This document shows positions 29,575 through 38,754 of a stretch of 64,000 nt of DNA, piece by piece. The notes below the pieces were generated by a model. It worked only from the letters and a program-made list of their open reading frames with translations, ran no database searches and was not told the DNA's origin. Origin of the DNA: JBCCJA01 sp039045975 (GTDB lineage Bacteria; Planctomycetota; Planctomycetia; Planctomycetales; Planctomycetaceae); NCBI GenBank assembly GCA_039045975.1, contig JBCCJA010000006.1, positions 50,414-114,413 on the forward strand, given 5' to 3'. Within the stretch, counting starts at the first letter, position 1; every line of letters starts with the position of its first letter. A program made the position numbers and the translations under genes.

Positions 29575-30543
29575 GTGAAGATCGTGCTCGCCGGCGGGTC
29601 GGGGCAGATCGGCCGGGTGCTCGCCGAACACTTCGTCCCGCAGGGCGAAGAGGTCGTCGTGCTCACCCGCGGCGACGTCACGCACGTTCCGGCCGGGACG
29701 ACGGGCGTTCCCTGGGACGGCGTCACCGCCGGCCCGTGGTGCGACGCCGTCGACGGGGCGGACGTCGTCATCAACCTCGCCGGGCGGACCGTCAACTGCC
29801 GGTATCACGCCGCGAACCGACGGCAGATCGTCGACTCGCGGGTCGACTCGACCCGCGTCCTCGGCGCGGCGATCGCGAAGGCGGCCGCTCCGCCCCGGGT
29901 GTGGCTGCAGTCGAGCACCGCGACGATCTACGCCGACGCCGGCACGGACCCGTCAGGCCCGGCCCGCGACGAGTCGGGCCCGATCGGCGGGGACGAACCC
30001 GACCTCCCCGAGACGTGGCGGTTCAGCATCGACGTCGCGACCTCGTGGGAACGGGCCTGCCACGAGGCCGACACGCCGAACACACGCAAGGTGCTGCTCC
30101 GCTCGGCGATGACGATGAGCCCGCACCGCGACGGCGTCTTCGACGTCCTCTTCGGCCTCGTCCGCAAGGGGCTCGGCGGACACCAGGGCGGCGGCGGGCA
30201 GTACGTCTCTTGGATCCACGACGCCGACTTCGTCGCGGCGGTCGACCGCCTGATCGCCGACGACTCTTTCGACGGGCCGGTCAATCTGGCGGCCCCGCAC
30301 CCGCTGCCGAACGCCGAGTTCATGCGGACGCTGCGGCGGGCCGCCGGCGTGCCGGTCGGGCTGCCGGCGACGGCGTTGATGGTCGAAATCGGCGCGTTCT
30401 TTATGCGGACCGAAAGCGAGCTCGTCCTGAAGAGCCGACGCGTCGTGCCCGGCCGCCTGCTCGACGCCGGCTTCGAGTTCGTCTTCCCGGAATGGGAGGC
30501 CGCCGCCACAGACCTCGTCGCCCGACGCCGTGCCCTGGCATGA
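29575..30543 (+). CDS. NAD(P)-dependent epimerase, SDR39U1/YfcH type
   Basis: A 322-residue protein from a GTG with GGAGGA upstream. The nucleotide-binding start IVLAGGSGQIGRVLAEHFVP has the Gly-rich SDR motif. The family's VVINLAGRTVNCRYHAANRR and QIVDSRVDSTRVLGAAIAKA blocks follow, then LQSSTATIYADAG and the C-terminal DUF1731-like part LPATALMVEIGAF. This matches the TIGR01777 group; substrate is unknown. It is followed 55 bases later by the aldose epimerase gene and may share its message. Confidence 0.85.
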   Translation: MKIVLAGGSGQIGRVLAEHFVPQGEEVVVLTRGDVTHVPAGTTGVPWDGVTAGPWCDAVDGADVVINLAGRTVNCRYHAANRRQIVDSRVDSTRVLGAAIAKAAAPPRVWLQSSTATIYADAGTDPSGPARDESGPIGGDEPDLPETWRFSIDVATSWERACHEADTPNTRKVLLRSAMTMSPHRDGVFDVLFGLVRKGLGGHQGGGGQYVSWIHDADFVAAVDRLIADDSFDGPVNLAAPHPLPNAEFMRTLRRAAGVPVGLPATALMVEIGAFFMRTESELVLKSRRVVPGRLLDAGFEFVFPEWEAAATDLVARRRALA

Positions 30544-30598
30544 CGCGACGGCCCGGCGACGCTAAGACACCGGCTGACCACGACGGCCGGAGAGACCG

Positions 30599-31555
30599 AT
30601 GCACGACCTGACCCTGACCGCCCCCGGGAGCGGTTCGACCTGCACCATCGCCGTCGACTGCGGCTTCAACTGTTACGCCTTCACGGCCCACGTCGGCGGG
30701 CAAACGGTCGACGTCATCGCCGCCGAAGACCAGTTCGTGAACGACCGCATCAAGCCGTCGCACAGCGGCATCCCGTTGCTTGCGCCGTTCCCGAACCGCA
30801 TCCGCGACGGCAAGTTCACGTTCGACGGCCGCGATTACGTGCTCGACCCCGACGTCGTCGGTTTCAACACGACGAACGCGATCCACGGCTTCGCGATCGA
30901 CAAGCCGTGGCGGGTGACGGAACAGTCCGAAGACTCCGCGACGGGGCAGTTCCAACTTTCAGTCGACGCGCCGGAGCGGCTGTCGTCGTGGCCGGCCGAC
31001 TTTCTGATCGAGGTCAAGTACTTCCTCACCGGCGCGACGCTGCGGGCCGACGTGCGGATCGCAAACCCGGACGACAAGCCGCTCCCGTTCGGCTTCGGCA
31101 CGCACGCTTACTTTCAGCTGCCGCTGACGCAGAAGGGCTCGCCCGCGACCGCGATCGTACAGAGCCCCGCCGCGGCCCGCTGGTTACTCGAGGACGGCCT
31201 GCCGACGGGCGAGACCGAACCGGTCGACGGGAAGCCCGGCTACGACCTCCGCGGCGGCGTACCGTTCGCCGACCTTTCGCTCGACGACGTCTTCACCGAC
31301 GTGAGCACGGACGACGGCGTCCTGAAAACCGTGATCCGCGAGCCCGAAAGCGGCTTCCGCATCGAACAGCGGACCGACGACAGCTTCCGCGAGATCGTCG
31401 GCTTCACGCCGCCCTGGTGCGACGCGGTCTGTCTCGAGCCCTACACCTGCACGACCGACGCGATCAATCTCGCCGCGCGTGGCATCGACGGCGGACTGCG
31501 GGTTCTCGGTCCCGGCGAAGAGTGGCGCGGCTGGTTCGAGATCGAGGTCGATTGA
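30599..31555 (+). CDS. Aldose 1-epimerase (galactose mutarotase family)
   Basis: A 318-residue cytoplasmic enzyme interconverting alpha and beta sugars. Family features are PLLAPFPNRIRDGKFTFDGR near the N-terminus (Asn/Arg substrate contacts), NAIHGFAIDKPW with the catalytic-type His, FGFGTHAYFQLPL with the second His, DDVFTD with the substrate Asp and VCLEPYTCTTDAIN with the catalytic-type Glu. Length is usual. GGAGAGACCG precedes the ATG. It follows the SDR gene closely. Confidence 0.85.
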   Translation: MHDLTLTAPGSGSTCTIAVDCGFNCYAFTAHVGGQTVDVIAAEDQFVNDRIKPSHSGIPLLAPFPNRIRDGKFTFDGRDYVLDPDVVGFNTTNAIHGFAIDKPWRVTEQSEDSATGQFQLSVDAPERLSSWPADFLIEVKYFLTGATLRADVRIANPDDKPLPFGFGTHAYFQLPLTQKGSPATAIVQSPAAARWLLEDGLPTGETEPVDGKPGYDLRGGVPFADLSLDDVFTDVSTDDGVLKTVIREPESGFRIEQRTDDSFREIVGFTPPWCDAVCLEPYTCTTDAINLAARGIDGGLRVLGPGEEWRGWFEIEVD

Positions 31556-31576
31556 CCCCGGAAGCCCGCCAAGGAC

Positions 31577-32140
31577 TCACCGGCCGTCGCCCGGCTTCCA
31601 CGTGACGTCGGCCCGCCCGCCGTCGTTCGCCAGACGGGCGAGGGCGAACAGCAAATCCGACAGCCGGTTCAGGTAGGCGGTCGCCAGCGGATTCACTTCC
31701 GTGACCTCGGCGAGCCGCCACGCCTCGACCTCGGCCCGCCGGCAGACGGTACGGGCGTGATGCAAAGCCGCCGCCGCGGCCGTCCCGCCCGGTAACACGA
31801 AGCTGGTCAGCGGCTCGAGCCGGTCGGTCAGCGACGCGACCGCCCCCTCCAACCTCTCGACCTGCGACGCGACGATCCGCAGCCGGCCCGACTCGCCCTC
31901 GACGACCGGCATCGACACGTCGGCCCCGAGGTCGAACAGGTCGTGCCGCACGGGGCCGAGGACGGCCGCGACCTCCTCGGGCAGGCCCGCGGCGAAAGCG
32001 ATACCGAGCACCGAATTCAGTTCGTCGACCGCCCCGTTCGCGACGACCCGCGGGTCGGTCTTCGGCACACGCGACCCGTCGGCCAGGCCGGTCGAGCCGC
32101 CGTCACCGGTCTTCGTCGTGATCGAATCGATGCGGACCAT
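31577..32140 (-). CDS. Cob(I)alamin adenosyltransferase, PduO type
   Basis: A 187-residue enzyme that transfers the adenosyl group from ATP to cobalamin. It begins MVRIDSITTKTGDGGSTGLA (the ATP-binding TKTGDxGxT block). It also has VDELNSVLG, FVLPGGTAAAAALHHARTVC and RRAEVEAWRL, and YLNRLSDLLFALARLAN, all signatures of the family. ATG 32140 fits the family start. The gene overlaps the upstream methyltransferase-like gene by 38 bases. It shows that the host uses or salvages B12. Confidence 0.92.
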   Translation of the reverse strand: MVRIDSITTKTGDGGSTGLADGSRVPKTDPRVVANGAVDELNSVLGIAFAAGLPEEVAAVLGPVRHDLFDLGADVSMPVVEGESGRLRIVASQVERLEGAVASLTDRLEPLTSFVLPGGTAAAAALHHARTVCRRAEVEAWRLAEVTEVNPLATAYLNRLSDLLFALARLANDGGRADVTWKPGDGR

Positions 32141-32765
32141 CAGCGTCTCCGGTGTCGGCGGCCGCCTTCCGCGGCCAGAAACGGGGCGTGCGGGAAGCAT
32201 AGGCTTCGTATTCGGCCCCGAAGCGGCGGGCGAGCTCTTTCTCTTCGAACGGGATCACGGCCGCGAGGATCGCCGGACAGATCAGCAGCAGCGAGGCCAC
32301 GCCGAGCCGGTCCGAGAGCAGCACCAGTCCCGCCAGTTGCAGCATCGCCTCCACGTACCGCGGGTGCCTGACGTGAGCATAAAGGCCGTCGGTCAGTAGC
32401 CGCCCGCCGCGCACCTGCCCGGCCCCGAACAGCCACGCCGTCGGCAGCGTCCGCGTTCTCACCACCGCGATGCCGACGCCGCCGGCGAGTAACACGCCCC
32501 CGCCGACGGCCCCCGCGAAACCGAGCCCGAGCGGCGTACCGAGCCAAACGTCCCGCCACGGCCAACTCGCCGCGAACCACAAGACGTACACGGAGGTCAC
32601 ATAAGTCGCGTAGCAGACCAACCCGGCCCGCCGCCAGAACTCGGCGAACGGGTGCACGCCGAGCCAAAACAGACACCCCGGCGGAAACGTCAGCCACGCG
32701 GCCACGCCGCAGACCACCCGGAGGTCGTCGAACGAACCGGAAAAGCCGGACAAAAGTGTCGCCAC
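32103..32765 (-). CDS. Isoprenylcysteine carboxyl methyltransferase-like membrane protein
   Basis: A 220-residue protein from a GTG start with about five membrane segments. The C-terminal block is that of the ICMT/phospholipid methyltransferase group: TDGLYAHVRHPRYVEAMLQL, then PFEEKELARRFGAEYEAYAS and RTPRFWP. These residues bind S-adenosylmethionine and lipid. The bacterial substrate is unknown. It overlaps the cobalamin adenosyltransferase gene by 38 bases. Confidence 0.8.
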   Translation of the reverse strand: MATLLSGFSGSFDDLRVVCGVAAWLTFPPGCLFWLGVHPFAEFWRRAGLVCYATYVTSVYVLWFAASWPWRDVWLGTPLGLGFAGAVGGGVLLAGGVGIAVVRTRTLPTAWLFGAGQVRGGRLLTDGLYAHVRHPRYVEAMLQLAGLVLLSDRLGVASLLLICPAILAAVIPFEEKELARRFGAEYEAYASRTPRFWPRKAAADTGDADGPHRFDHDEDR

Positions 32766-32870
32766 CGCGAAACGTGATGAGTCGGGGCCGAACGATCGGC
32801 CCGTCGGCCTTGATCGCCGGCCGTCACCGCGGAACGATACCGCGACCTCGGGGGACTGACCGCCCCCGCC

Positions 32871-32957
32871 GGAGAGGTGCCGGAGTGGTCGAACGGGCCG
32901 GTCTCGAAAACCGGAGTGCGGGTAACCGTACCGGGGGTTCGAATCCCCCCCTCTCCG
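32871..32957 (+). tRNA. tRNA-Ser (anticodon CGA)
   Basis: An 87-base class II tRNA. Acceptor GGAGAGG pairs with CCTCTCC, the anticodon stem CCGGT/ACCGG encloses CTCGAAA with anticodon CGA, a long variable arm (TGCGGGTAACCGTA) follows, then the T-arm GGGGGTTCGAATCCCCC. CCA is not encoded. Confidence 0.95.
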
Positions 32958-32964
32958 TTACAAC

Positions 32965-32991
32965 GCCGGCCCGGTTGCCGACCGGGCCGGC
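32965..32991. terminator. GC-rich hairpin after tRNA-Ser
   Basis: GCCGGCCCGGT (32965-32975) pairs perfectly with ACCGGGCCGGC (32981-32991), then TCTTC follows on the + strand. It lies between tRNA-Ser and the convergent gene ending at 33,015 and probably ends transcripts from one or both sides. The U-run is poor. Confidence 0.55.
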
Positions 32992-33014
32992 TCTTCAGAG
33001 ACGGCGTCGCCGGT

Positions 33015-34523
33015 TCAGAATTCGACGCCGTATTTCCGGGTCATCGCGACCCGCATTTCCGCCGTCGCGTCGACGACCGACTTCCATGTCGTCAGCCGGT
33101 TGCCCTGGGCCGCCGCGTTGCCCTCGTAGCGGGCGACCCGCTGCCGCTGGGCCGTGTCCTTCGTGGCCTGCCAACCCGGGCTGAGTCCGCCTCCGGTCCC
33201 GTACCGGTTGCCGTACCGGTCGTATCCGTACCCGTATCCTCCGCCGCTCTGCTCACCGACGGAGCGGACGCCGGTCTTGATGTTGATCCCGGCCTGCGCG
33301 ACCGACGCGCCGCGGAAGGCTTCGGACACCTGCAACCCGTAGTCGATCAGCTCGGTGTCGACGTTCAAAATCGGCAGCTGCTCGATCCGCTTCGCGTAAC
33401 GTTCGAAGTACCGCGAAGTCGAATAACGGCGGGCCTCGGCACTCCGCCGGAAGTCGTCTTCGAGGTCGTCGATCAGCGTCGAGACCGACGAAAAATAAAC
33501 CTTCGAGGCCCGGCGGATCGTCGCCGTGTCGTCTTTGTCGGCCAGCTCTCCGTCGCCGCCGTGCATGCCGGTCGCGGGCATCTCGAGCAGGCTCAGAATC
33601 TTCCGCAGGTCGGAGATAGTCAGGTCTCCGCGGAGCACGAGCCGGGTCGATTCGTAGCTCGCCTTCCAGTCGTACAGGCTCGCGATCGAGACGCCGGCCC
33701 GCTCCATGACCCCCAGCAGCATCGCCTTGCCGTCTTTGCCGAGCACGGCCGGCGAATCGTTGAAGTCGACCGCCAGTTCGCCCTTGATCCCGGTGTCGAC
33801 CGAAATCGCGAAGCGGACCCCGACGATGCCGTTGATCAGCTTCTCGACGGCCCGCAGCCTCTCGGCGTCGTCCGCGAACGGGGCGAATTCACGGAGCCGC
33901 GCCGAGGCTTGCGACGGGATGACGGCCTCACGCAGGTCGAGCGCCATGATGATCTGCTCGGACGGCCCGACGGCGCCGACCGCTGTCGCCAAGTAGTCCT
34001 CCGGCCCGAAGCCGATCGTCGGCAGGTCGCCCTTGGCCCACTTCGCGACGATCTGCCGGAAGGCCGGATTCATCACCCCGACGACTTGGTCGGCGAGCTG
34101 GACGTAATAGATGTCGGCCGGAGACCAGACGGCCGGACGCCCGGCGACGGTTTCCGGAATCCCGCCCTCCTGCCGGGCGATCGCCCGCATCGAGACCGGC
34201 TCCGTCAGGCTGACGACGGCCGCCTTCCGCAGCTGACTGAAGCCGTCCTGCAGGTTCATCTCGGACGCGAACACCGCCTTGTCTGCCTCGGGCGGCAAGA
34301 TGAAGGGCTCGTCTGTGTAGGCGGCCGCCTCGTTCTTCTCCCGCCAGCCCTCGCGGATCCCGAGGTTGCTGTCACGCAGCGCCTCCGCGTCGATCACGAC
34401 CAGCGAGTTCGCCCCGGCGGGCACCCGACCGATGAGCGAGCCGAACCCCTCGCCGCCGCTCGACATCGCGGCAAAAGCAAAAAGCGAAAAAACAGCCGAC
34501 GCGAAAAAGACAGGGCGTGACAT
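33015..34523 (-). CDS. Exported planctomycete protein of unknown function
   Basis: A 502-residue protein. A signal peptide is clear (MSRPVFFASAVFSLFAFAAM, cleavage near SSGGE). The mature part starts with VPAGANSLVVIDAEALRDSN and has long helical stretches (SSVSTLIDDLEDDFRRSAEA) and a Gly/Tyr-rich segment (GGGYGYGYDRYGNRYGTGGG) near 425. No enzyme motif is seen. It stands alone, convergent to tRNA-Ser. The pattern VxxGxxxLxxIDxxxLxxS resembles other secreted planctomycete proteins, but I cannot name a family. Confidence 0.7.
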   Translation of the reverse strand: MSRPVFFASAVFSLFAFAAMSSGGEGFGSLIGRVPAGANSLVVIDAEALRDSNLGIREGWREKNEAAAYTDEPFILPPEADKAVFASEMNLQDGFSQLRKAAVVSLTEPVSMRAIARQEGGIPETVAGRPAVWSPADIYYVQLADQVVGVMNPAFRQIVAKWAKGDLPTIGFGPEDYLATAVGAVGPSEQIIMALDLREAVIPSQASARLREFAPFADDAERLRAVEKLINGIVGVRFAISVDTGIKGELAVDFNDSPAVLGKDGKAMLLGVMERAGVSIASLYDWKASYESTRLVLRGDLTISDLRKILSLLEMPATGMHGGDGELADKDDTATIRRASKVYFSSVSTLIDDLEDDFRRSAEARRYSTSRYFERYAKRIEQLPILNVDTELIDYGLQVSEAFRGASVAQAGINIKTGVRSVGEQSGGGYGYGYDRYGNRYGTGGGLSPGWQATKDTAQRQRVARYEGNAAAQGNRLTTWKSVVDATAEMRVAMTRKYGVEF

Positions 34524-34797
34524 GAGGCGACCCGCGACTGGATAGGAGAAACCACCGGGCGAAGCGTATCGCCCCGCCCGACCCGACGCGACGAGTGACC
34601 GGGACGCGTGCCGTCCCGTCGGAACGCGTTCCGGCGATGATCCGCGAAATTTCGAAGATTTCTCGAATGACTTCTCAAGATCGCCTGGCCGCCGGCGAAT
34701 CAGGGACAGCGACGGCAGATACCGTCACCGCGGCATGCCTAGACGCATAGTCCTAGCGGCCCGCGGAGCACCAAAACGCAATCCCGAGGGGAATCCG

Positions 34798-35625
34798 ATG
34801 TTGTTCTGGCCGATCAAGTTGGCGTCGAAAGTGGTCGTCGGAGGGGTGGTCGCGGCGACGGCCGGGGCGCTGCTGTTCGGCAGCGACTTCGGCAGCTACG
34901 TCCGCACCGGGATCGAAACGACCCGTCAGGCCGCCCGCGACGGCGTGCCGGTCGAATTCGAGATCAAACGGGCCGAGCGGCTCATCGCCGAGGTCGGGCC
35001 CGAGATCGACCACTGCATGCACGTCATCGCGGAGCAGCAGTACGACATCGAGCGGCTCGAGCGGAAAATCGCCACGAAGGGCGGCGAACTCGAAACTCAG
35101 AAGACGGCGATGCTCACGCTCCGGGCCGACCTCGACGGCGGGGCGACGAAACTCGTCTACAACCGCCGCACCTTCACCGCGGACCAGGTCGAAGCCGACC
35201 TCGCCCGCCGACTCGACCGCTACAAGGTCGCGGAGCAGACGCTCGCGGGTCACGAGAAGCTGCTCGCCGCGAAGAGGACCGCGGTCGCGAAGAACGAGCA
35301 GAAGCTCGACGGCATGCTCGCGATCAAGCGGGACCTCGTCGTCGAACTGGAAAACCTCCGGGCCCGCCTCAGTGCCGTGCAGGCCGAAGAGGCGATCGCC
35401 GACGTCGAGATCGACGACACGCGGCTGTCGCGGGCGAAGGAGCTGATCGACCGCCTCGACCGCACGATCGGCACGCGTGAGAAGACGCTCGAGAACCGCG
35501 GCACGTACGTCGGCGAGGTCCCGGTCGAGGTCGACACGGCCGCCGCCGACGTCGAGCACCGCGACGTCGCGGCCGAGATCGACGCTTACTTCGGCGGCAC
35601 CGACGCGCCCTCCACGGACGCATAA
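34798..35625 (+). CDS. Membrane-anchored coiled-coil protein
   Basis: A 275-residue protein from ATG 34798, which has GAGGGG upstream. One N-terminal membrane segment (VVVGGVVAATAGALLFGSDF) is followed by a long coiled coil (about 55-245) with heptad-like Leu/Ala spacing: EQQYDIERLERKIATKGGEL, TLAGHEKLLAAKRTAVAKNE. The C-terminus is acidic. The form resembles PspA-like or phage-shock-like helical proteins, but no specific motif is present. The first Met at 34,735 is less likely. A hairpin follows at 35,648. Confidence 0.68.
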   Translation: MLFWPIKLASKVVVGGVVAATAGALLFGSDFGSYVRTGIETTRQAARDGVPVEFEIKRAERLIAEVGPEIDHCMHVIAEQQYDIERLERKIATKGGELETQKTAMLTLRADLDGGATKLVYNRRTFTADQVEADLARRLDRYKVAEQTLAGHEKLLAAKRTAVAKNEQKLDGMLAIKRDLVVELENLRARLSAVQAEEAIADVEIDDTRLSRAKELIDRLDRTIGTREKTLENRGTYVGEVPVEVDTAAADVEHRDVAAEIDAYFGGTDAPSTDA

Positions 35626-35647
35626 AGCGGCGGCATCGGTTGGGAAC

Positions 35648-35675
35648 GCCGGCCGGGTCTTCTCTCCCGGCCGGC
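35648..35675. terminator. GC hairpin after the coiled-coil gene
   Basis: GCCGGCCGGG (35648-35657) pairs with CCCGGCCGGC (35666-35675) around TCTTCTCT. It lies 22 bases after the stop codon. No U-run follows, so termination is only probable. Confidence 0.5.
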
Positions 35676-35793
35676 GGCGATTCAGAATGCGGGGGTGAAG
35701 AGCGTTCCGTCACAGGACTGATCCGTCCGACCCGGCGGGGCGTTCTTCCAGAGGCGGCCGAGTTGGCCGCGACGTTCAAGGAGCGGGACCGCG

Positions 35794-37638
35794 ATGCACG
35801 CCGCCGCCGAAGACCATTCCACCGCGGGCGGCTCGGCCAAGTTCACGTACGCGGCCGACGAGACGCCGCTGGCGGGTTACCGGCTCACCCGCCCGATCCA
35901 TCGCGGCGGTTTCGGCGAGGTCTACGAGGCGGTCTCCGACGGCGGGAAGCAGGTCGCGCTGAAGCTGCTGCACAGCCATACGGAGATCGAACTGCGGGGC
36001 GCCCGCGAGTGCCTCAACCTCGACCACCCGAACCTCGTCACGATCTACGACATCCGCCGCGACGACGGCGGGGACTGGTGGATCGTGATGGAGTACGTGC
36101 CGGGCGAGCGGCTGTCGGAGGTCCTCGACCGCGGCCCGATGACGCCGGAACAGGCGCTCCACTGGCTCGACGGGATCGCGTCGGCGGTCGACTACTTGCA
36201 CACCCGCGGCCTCGTCCACCGCGACCTGAAGCCGGCGAACATCTTCGAGCGCGACGGCGTCGTGAAGGTCGGCGACGTCGGCCTCGCGAAGTTCCTGAAA
36301 GAGAACAAACGCAGCGGGCACACGCGGTCGGTCGGGACGGTCCACTACATGGCCCCCGAGGTCGGCCGCGGGAAATACGGCCCGGGTGTCGACGTCTACG
36401 CCCTCGGCGTGATGCTCACCGAGATGCTGACCGGGAAGTTGCCGTTCGACGGCGAGTCGGTCGCCGAGATCTTGATGCGGCACCTGACGGAAGAACCCGA
36501 CCTGTCGGCCGTCGGACCGCGGTTCCGCGATGTGATCGCCCGGTCGCTGGAGAAAGATCCGGCCAAACGGACCCCGTCGTGCCTCGTCTTGCGGGACGAT
36601 TTCCGTGACACGCTCGGCGGGTCGGTCGCGTCCGCGACGGGCGGCGTCGGCGACGCGTTCCGCGCGACGAAGAACGTGCTCGACCGGGCCGACCGCACGG
36701 CGTCCGAATTCTTACGCGGACACCGCGTGTCGCGCGACGGGGACGTGACGGCGGCCGCGGGGACGCCCGGCGACGGCGTCGGCTGGGGACTCTTCCAAGC
36801 GGCGTGGATCACGTTGATGGTCGTCTGCTTCGCCTACCCGCAGCTGCTCGGCATCTCGCGGCCGCTCGGCATCGCGGGCGGCATCTTTCTCGCGATCGCG
36901 CACCACCACGTGCACGAATCGCGGAAGCGGGAGCGGAAACTCGCCAAGAAGGACAGCCGACGCGGGCGGGCCGCCGAGCCGGTCGTCCGCGCCGTCGCCG
37001 CGCCCCCCGGCGTCGAGACACGTCGGGCCGTGCCGTGGAACCGCAGGCTGGCCGACGTCGTCGGCGGGTCGGTCACAGCGACGCTGCTCGCCGCTTTTTT
37101 CGGATTCGTGACGCTCGCCGTCGCCGGCGAACTCGACGAGCCGACCGCGTTGCCGTTCTTGACGGCTTCGACGGCGGTCGCGGCGACCCTGCTGATCGCG
37201 TCGGCGAAGTTTTTCGAGGGCGGCTCACGCGGCCCCGGGCGGCGGATCGCGGCGGTCGTCGGGGCCGTCGTGTCGGCCGGATTCGTCGCGGGCCTGTCGG
37301 AAGGCCTGCTGGGCGGCGACGCGGTCGTCGATCTGGACGGCGCGTGGAAAAACATCGAAGGCGAGGAACGCTTCGTCGGTCCGCTGCTGTTCCTGGGCGC
37401 GTTGGCGTTCGTGCCGCGGTGGTGGCGGCTCGTCGACCCTTACCGCAAGAAGCGGTTCCGCCTGTGGCCGGTCGCGTGGATCGGCCTGTTCGGGCTGCTC
37501 ACGACCGGCATCCTCGGCGACCCCGAGCCGGCCCCGATGTTCTGGGCGTTCGTACTCCCGGCGGTCGTCCAACTCTCGGCCCCGTGGACGCCGGCGGAAG
37601 AACGGACGGCGGCCGCTAAGAAAGTCGAGGTGGCCTGA
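35794..37638 (+). CDS. Ser/Thr protein kinase with C-terminal membrane domain
   Basis: A 614-residue PknB-type kinase with AAGGAG upstream. The Gly loop is HRGGFGEVYEA (37-), the ATP Lys57 is in VALKLLH, the catalytic loop HRDLKPANIF spans 142-151, and APE is at 187-189. The metal motif is DVG (161-163) in place of DFG, a substitution that is tolerated in some kinases. After residue ~285 come about eight membrane segments in two groups (around 330-365 and 420-600) with basic loops, and no extracellular sensor domain. The next gene overlaps its stop by ATGA and encodes a membrane protein, a possible partner. Confidence 0.9.
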   Translation: MHAAAEDHSTAGGSAKFTYAADETPLAGYRLTRPIHRGGFGEVYEAVSDGGKQVALKLLHSHTEIELRGARECLNLDHPNLVTIYDIRRDDGGDWWIVMEYVPGERLSEVLDRGPMTPEQALHWLDGIASAVDYLHTRGLVHRDLKPANIFERDGVVKVGDVGLAKFLKENKRSGHTRSVGTVHYMAPEVGRGKYGPGVDVYALGVMLTEMLTGKLPFDGESVAEILMRHLTEEPDLSAVGPRFRDVIARSLEKDPAKRTPSCLVLRDDFRDTLGGSVASATGGVGDAFRATKNVLDRADRTASEFLRGHRVSRDGDVTAAAGTPGDGVGWGLFQAAWITLMVVCFAYPQLLGISRPLGIAGGIFLAIAHHHVHESRKRERKLAKKDSRRGRAAEPVVRAVAAPPGVETRRAVPWNRRLADVVGGSVTATLLAAFFGFVTLAVAGELDEPTALPFLTASTAVAATLLIASAKFFEGGSRGPGRRIAAVVGAVVSAGFVAGLSEGLLGGDAVVDLDGAWKNIEGEERFVGPLLFLGALAFVPRWWRLVDPYRKKRFRLWPVAWIGLFGLLTTGILGDPEPAPMFWAFVLPAVVQLSAPWTPAEERTAAAKKVEVA

Positions 37639-38588
37639 TGAGTGTCGGGATCTTGTCGCTGCTGCTCGTGGTGACCGTCGGCCTCGGCGTAGTGATCGCG
37701 ATCGGCTTCGGGCTGATGTGTGTGATCGACGCGATGCTGAACCAGTCCCGACCGGAAGCGAACGGGGTCGCGTCCGAGGCCGTGTATGCCGGGACTAAGA
37801 CTCGACCGCGACCGCCGGCCTCACGACGCCTTAACTTTTCATCGGTGGCGATCGTGGCGGTTGCAGGCCTACTGGCAGCCGGCCTGGTCGCGACGCGCTA
37901 TGGCACGCTGGCAGTGTCAATGGGAGACCGGCCGCTCCGAGACGTGGTCGCCCTGCGTCCCTCGATAGACGGACCGGTGCCGCCGGCATCGGTAGGGGCG
38001 GAGCCGATGCCGAACGTATTGCAGCCGTCGGGAATCCGGCCGGTCTTCAAGCCGGTCAACGAGGTGCCCGAAGCGATGCCGAAGTGGGTCCGACGCGGTC
38101 TCGAGCACGACGCCGACGCGACGGTCATCGTCCGCGACTCGTCGACGGTCCGCGGGCGGCAGTTCGCCGGCAAAGACGAGGCCGCCGCGAGCATGCGGGC
38201 CCGGGCCGCCGACGTGCTGCTGCACGACGCGACGGGGGTCGAGCAATTGAATGCCGAAGGACGGCGTCGTCTCGACCGCCTCATCGCGAACGCCGTCGGT
38301 GAGACGTATTTCGAACGGATCGAGCGGTCCTCGGGAGAGAACAGTTTCACCGTCTGGCGGGCCCACGGCCGGATCGACGACGTGTCTTCCTGGCGGGGAA
38401 AACTCGACCGTCGCGTCGTCGAAATCGTGTCGGAACAGCGGGCCGGCGGCGTGCTGTTCCTCGCGGGCGTGTGGGTCGTATTCGGCGGCGGGCTGACATG
38501 GCTGCTGCGGGGCAAGACGCGACTCGGGGCGGCGACGATGGGGCTGGCGTTGTTCGGGGTGGGTCTCGTGATCAGCCTGACCGCGTGA
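37638..38588 (+). CDS. Membrane protein linked to the kinase gene
   Basis: A 316-residue protein overlapping the kinase stop. It has an N-terminal membrane segment (ILSLLLVVTVGLGVVIAIGF), a second one near 70-90 (VAIVAVAGLLAAGLVATRYG), a charged outside domain (about 95-260) with HDADATVIVRDSSTVRGRQF, and two C-terminal segments (GVLFLAGVWVVFGGGLTWLL; MGLALFGVGLVISLTA). The overlap suggests joint production with the kinase. No family is recognised. Confidence 0.65.
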   Translation: MSVGILSLLLVVTVGLGVVIAIGFGLMCVIDAMLNQSRPEANGVASEAVYAGTKTRPRPPASRRLNFSSVAIVAVAGLLAAGLVATRYGTLAVSMGDRPLRDVVALRPSIDGPVPPASVGAEPMPNVLQPSGIRPVFKPVNEVPEAMPKWVRRGLEHDADATVIVRDSSTVRGRQFAGKDEAAASMRARAADVLLHDATGVEQLNAEGRRRLDRLIANAVGETYFERIERSSGENSFTVWRAHGRIDDVSSWRGKLDRRVVEIVSEQRAGGVLFLAGVWVVFGGGLTWLLRGKTRLGAATMGLALFGVGLVISLTA

Positions 38589-38740
38589 GGCGAGCCGCGT
38601 GGCGTCAGCCCGCGGATGACTTACCAAACGATGAACGTCGCGATGTATTCGCCGCAGCGGAATCGGCGATCGAATGATCGTCATCAGGCGTTCGTCGTGG
38701 ATCGGAATCATCCGGGGGCTGACGCCCCCGGCTCGCCTTA
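38589..38740. repeat. REPIN-like inverted pair, family 1 (GGCGTCAGCCC core)
   Basis: GGCGAGCCG-CGTGGCGTCAGCCC (from 38589) faces TCCGGGGGCTGACGCCCCCG-GCTCGCC (to 38740) with about 100 bases between. Each arm has its own hairpin (GGGCTGACGCCC type). The same core occurs at 44,709-44,798. It lies between the membrane-protein gene and the ECF sigma gene. The ends are imperfect copies. Confidence 0.65.
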
Positions 38741-38754
38741 GTTGGGGCAACGCG

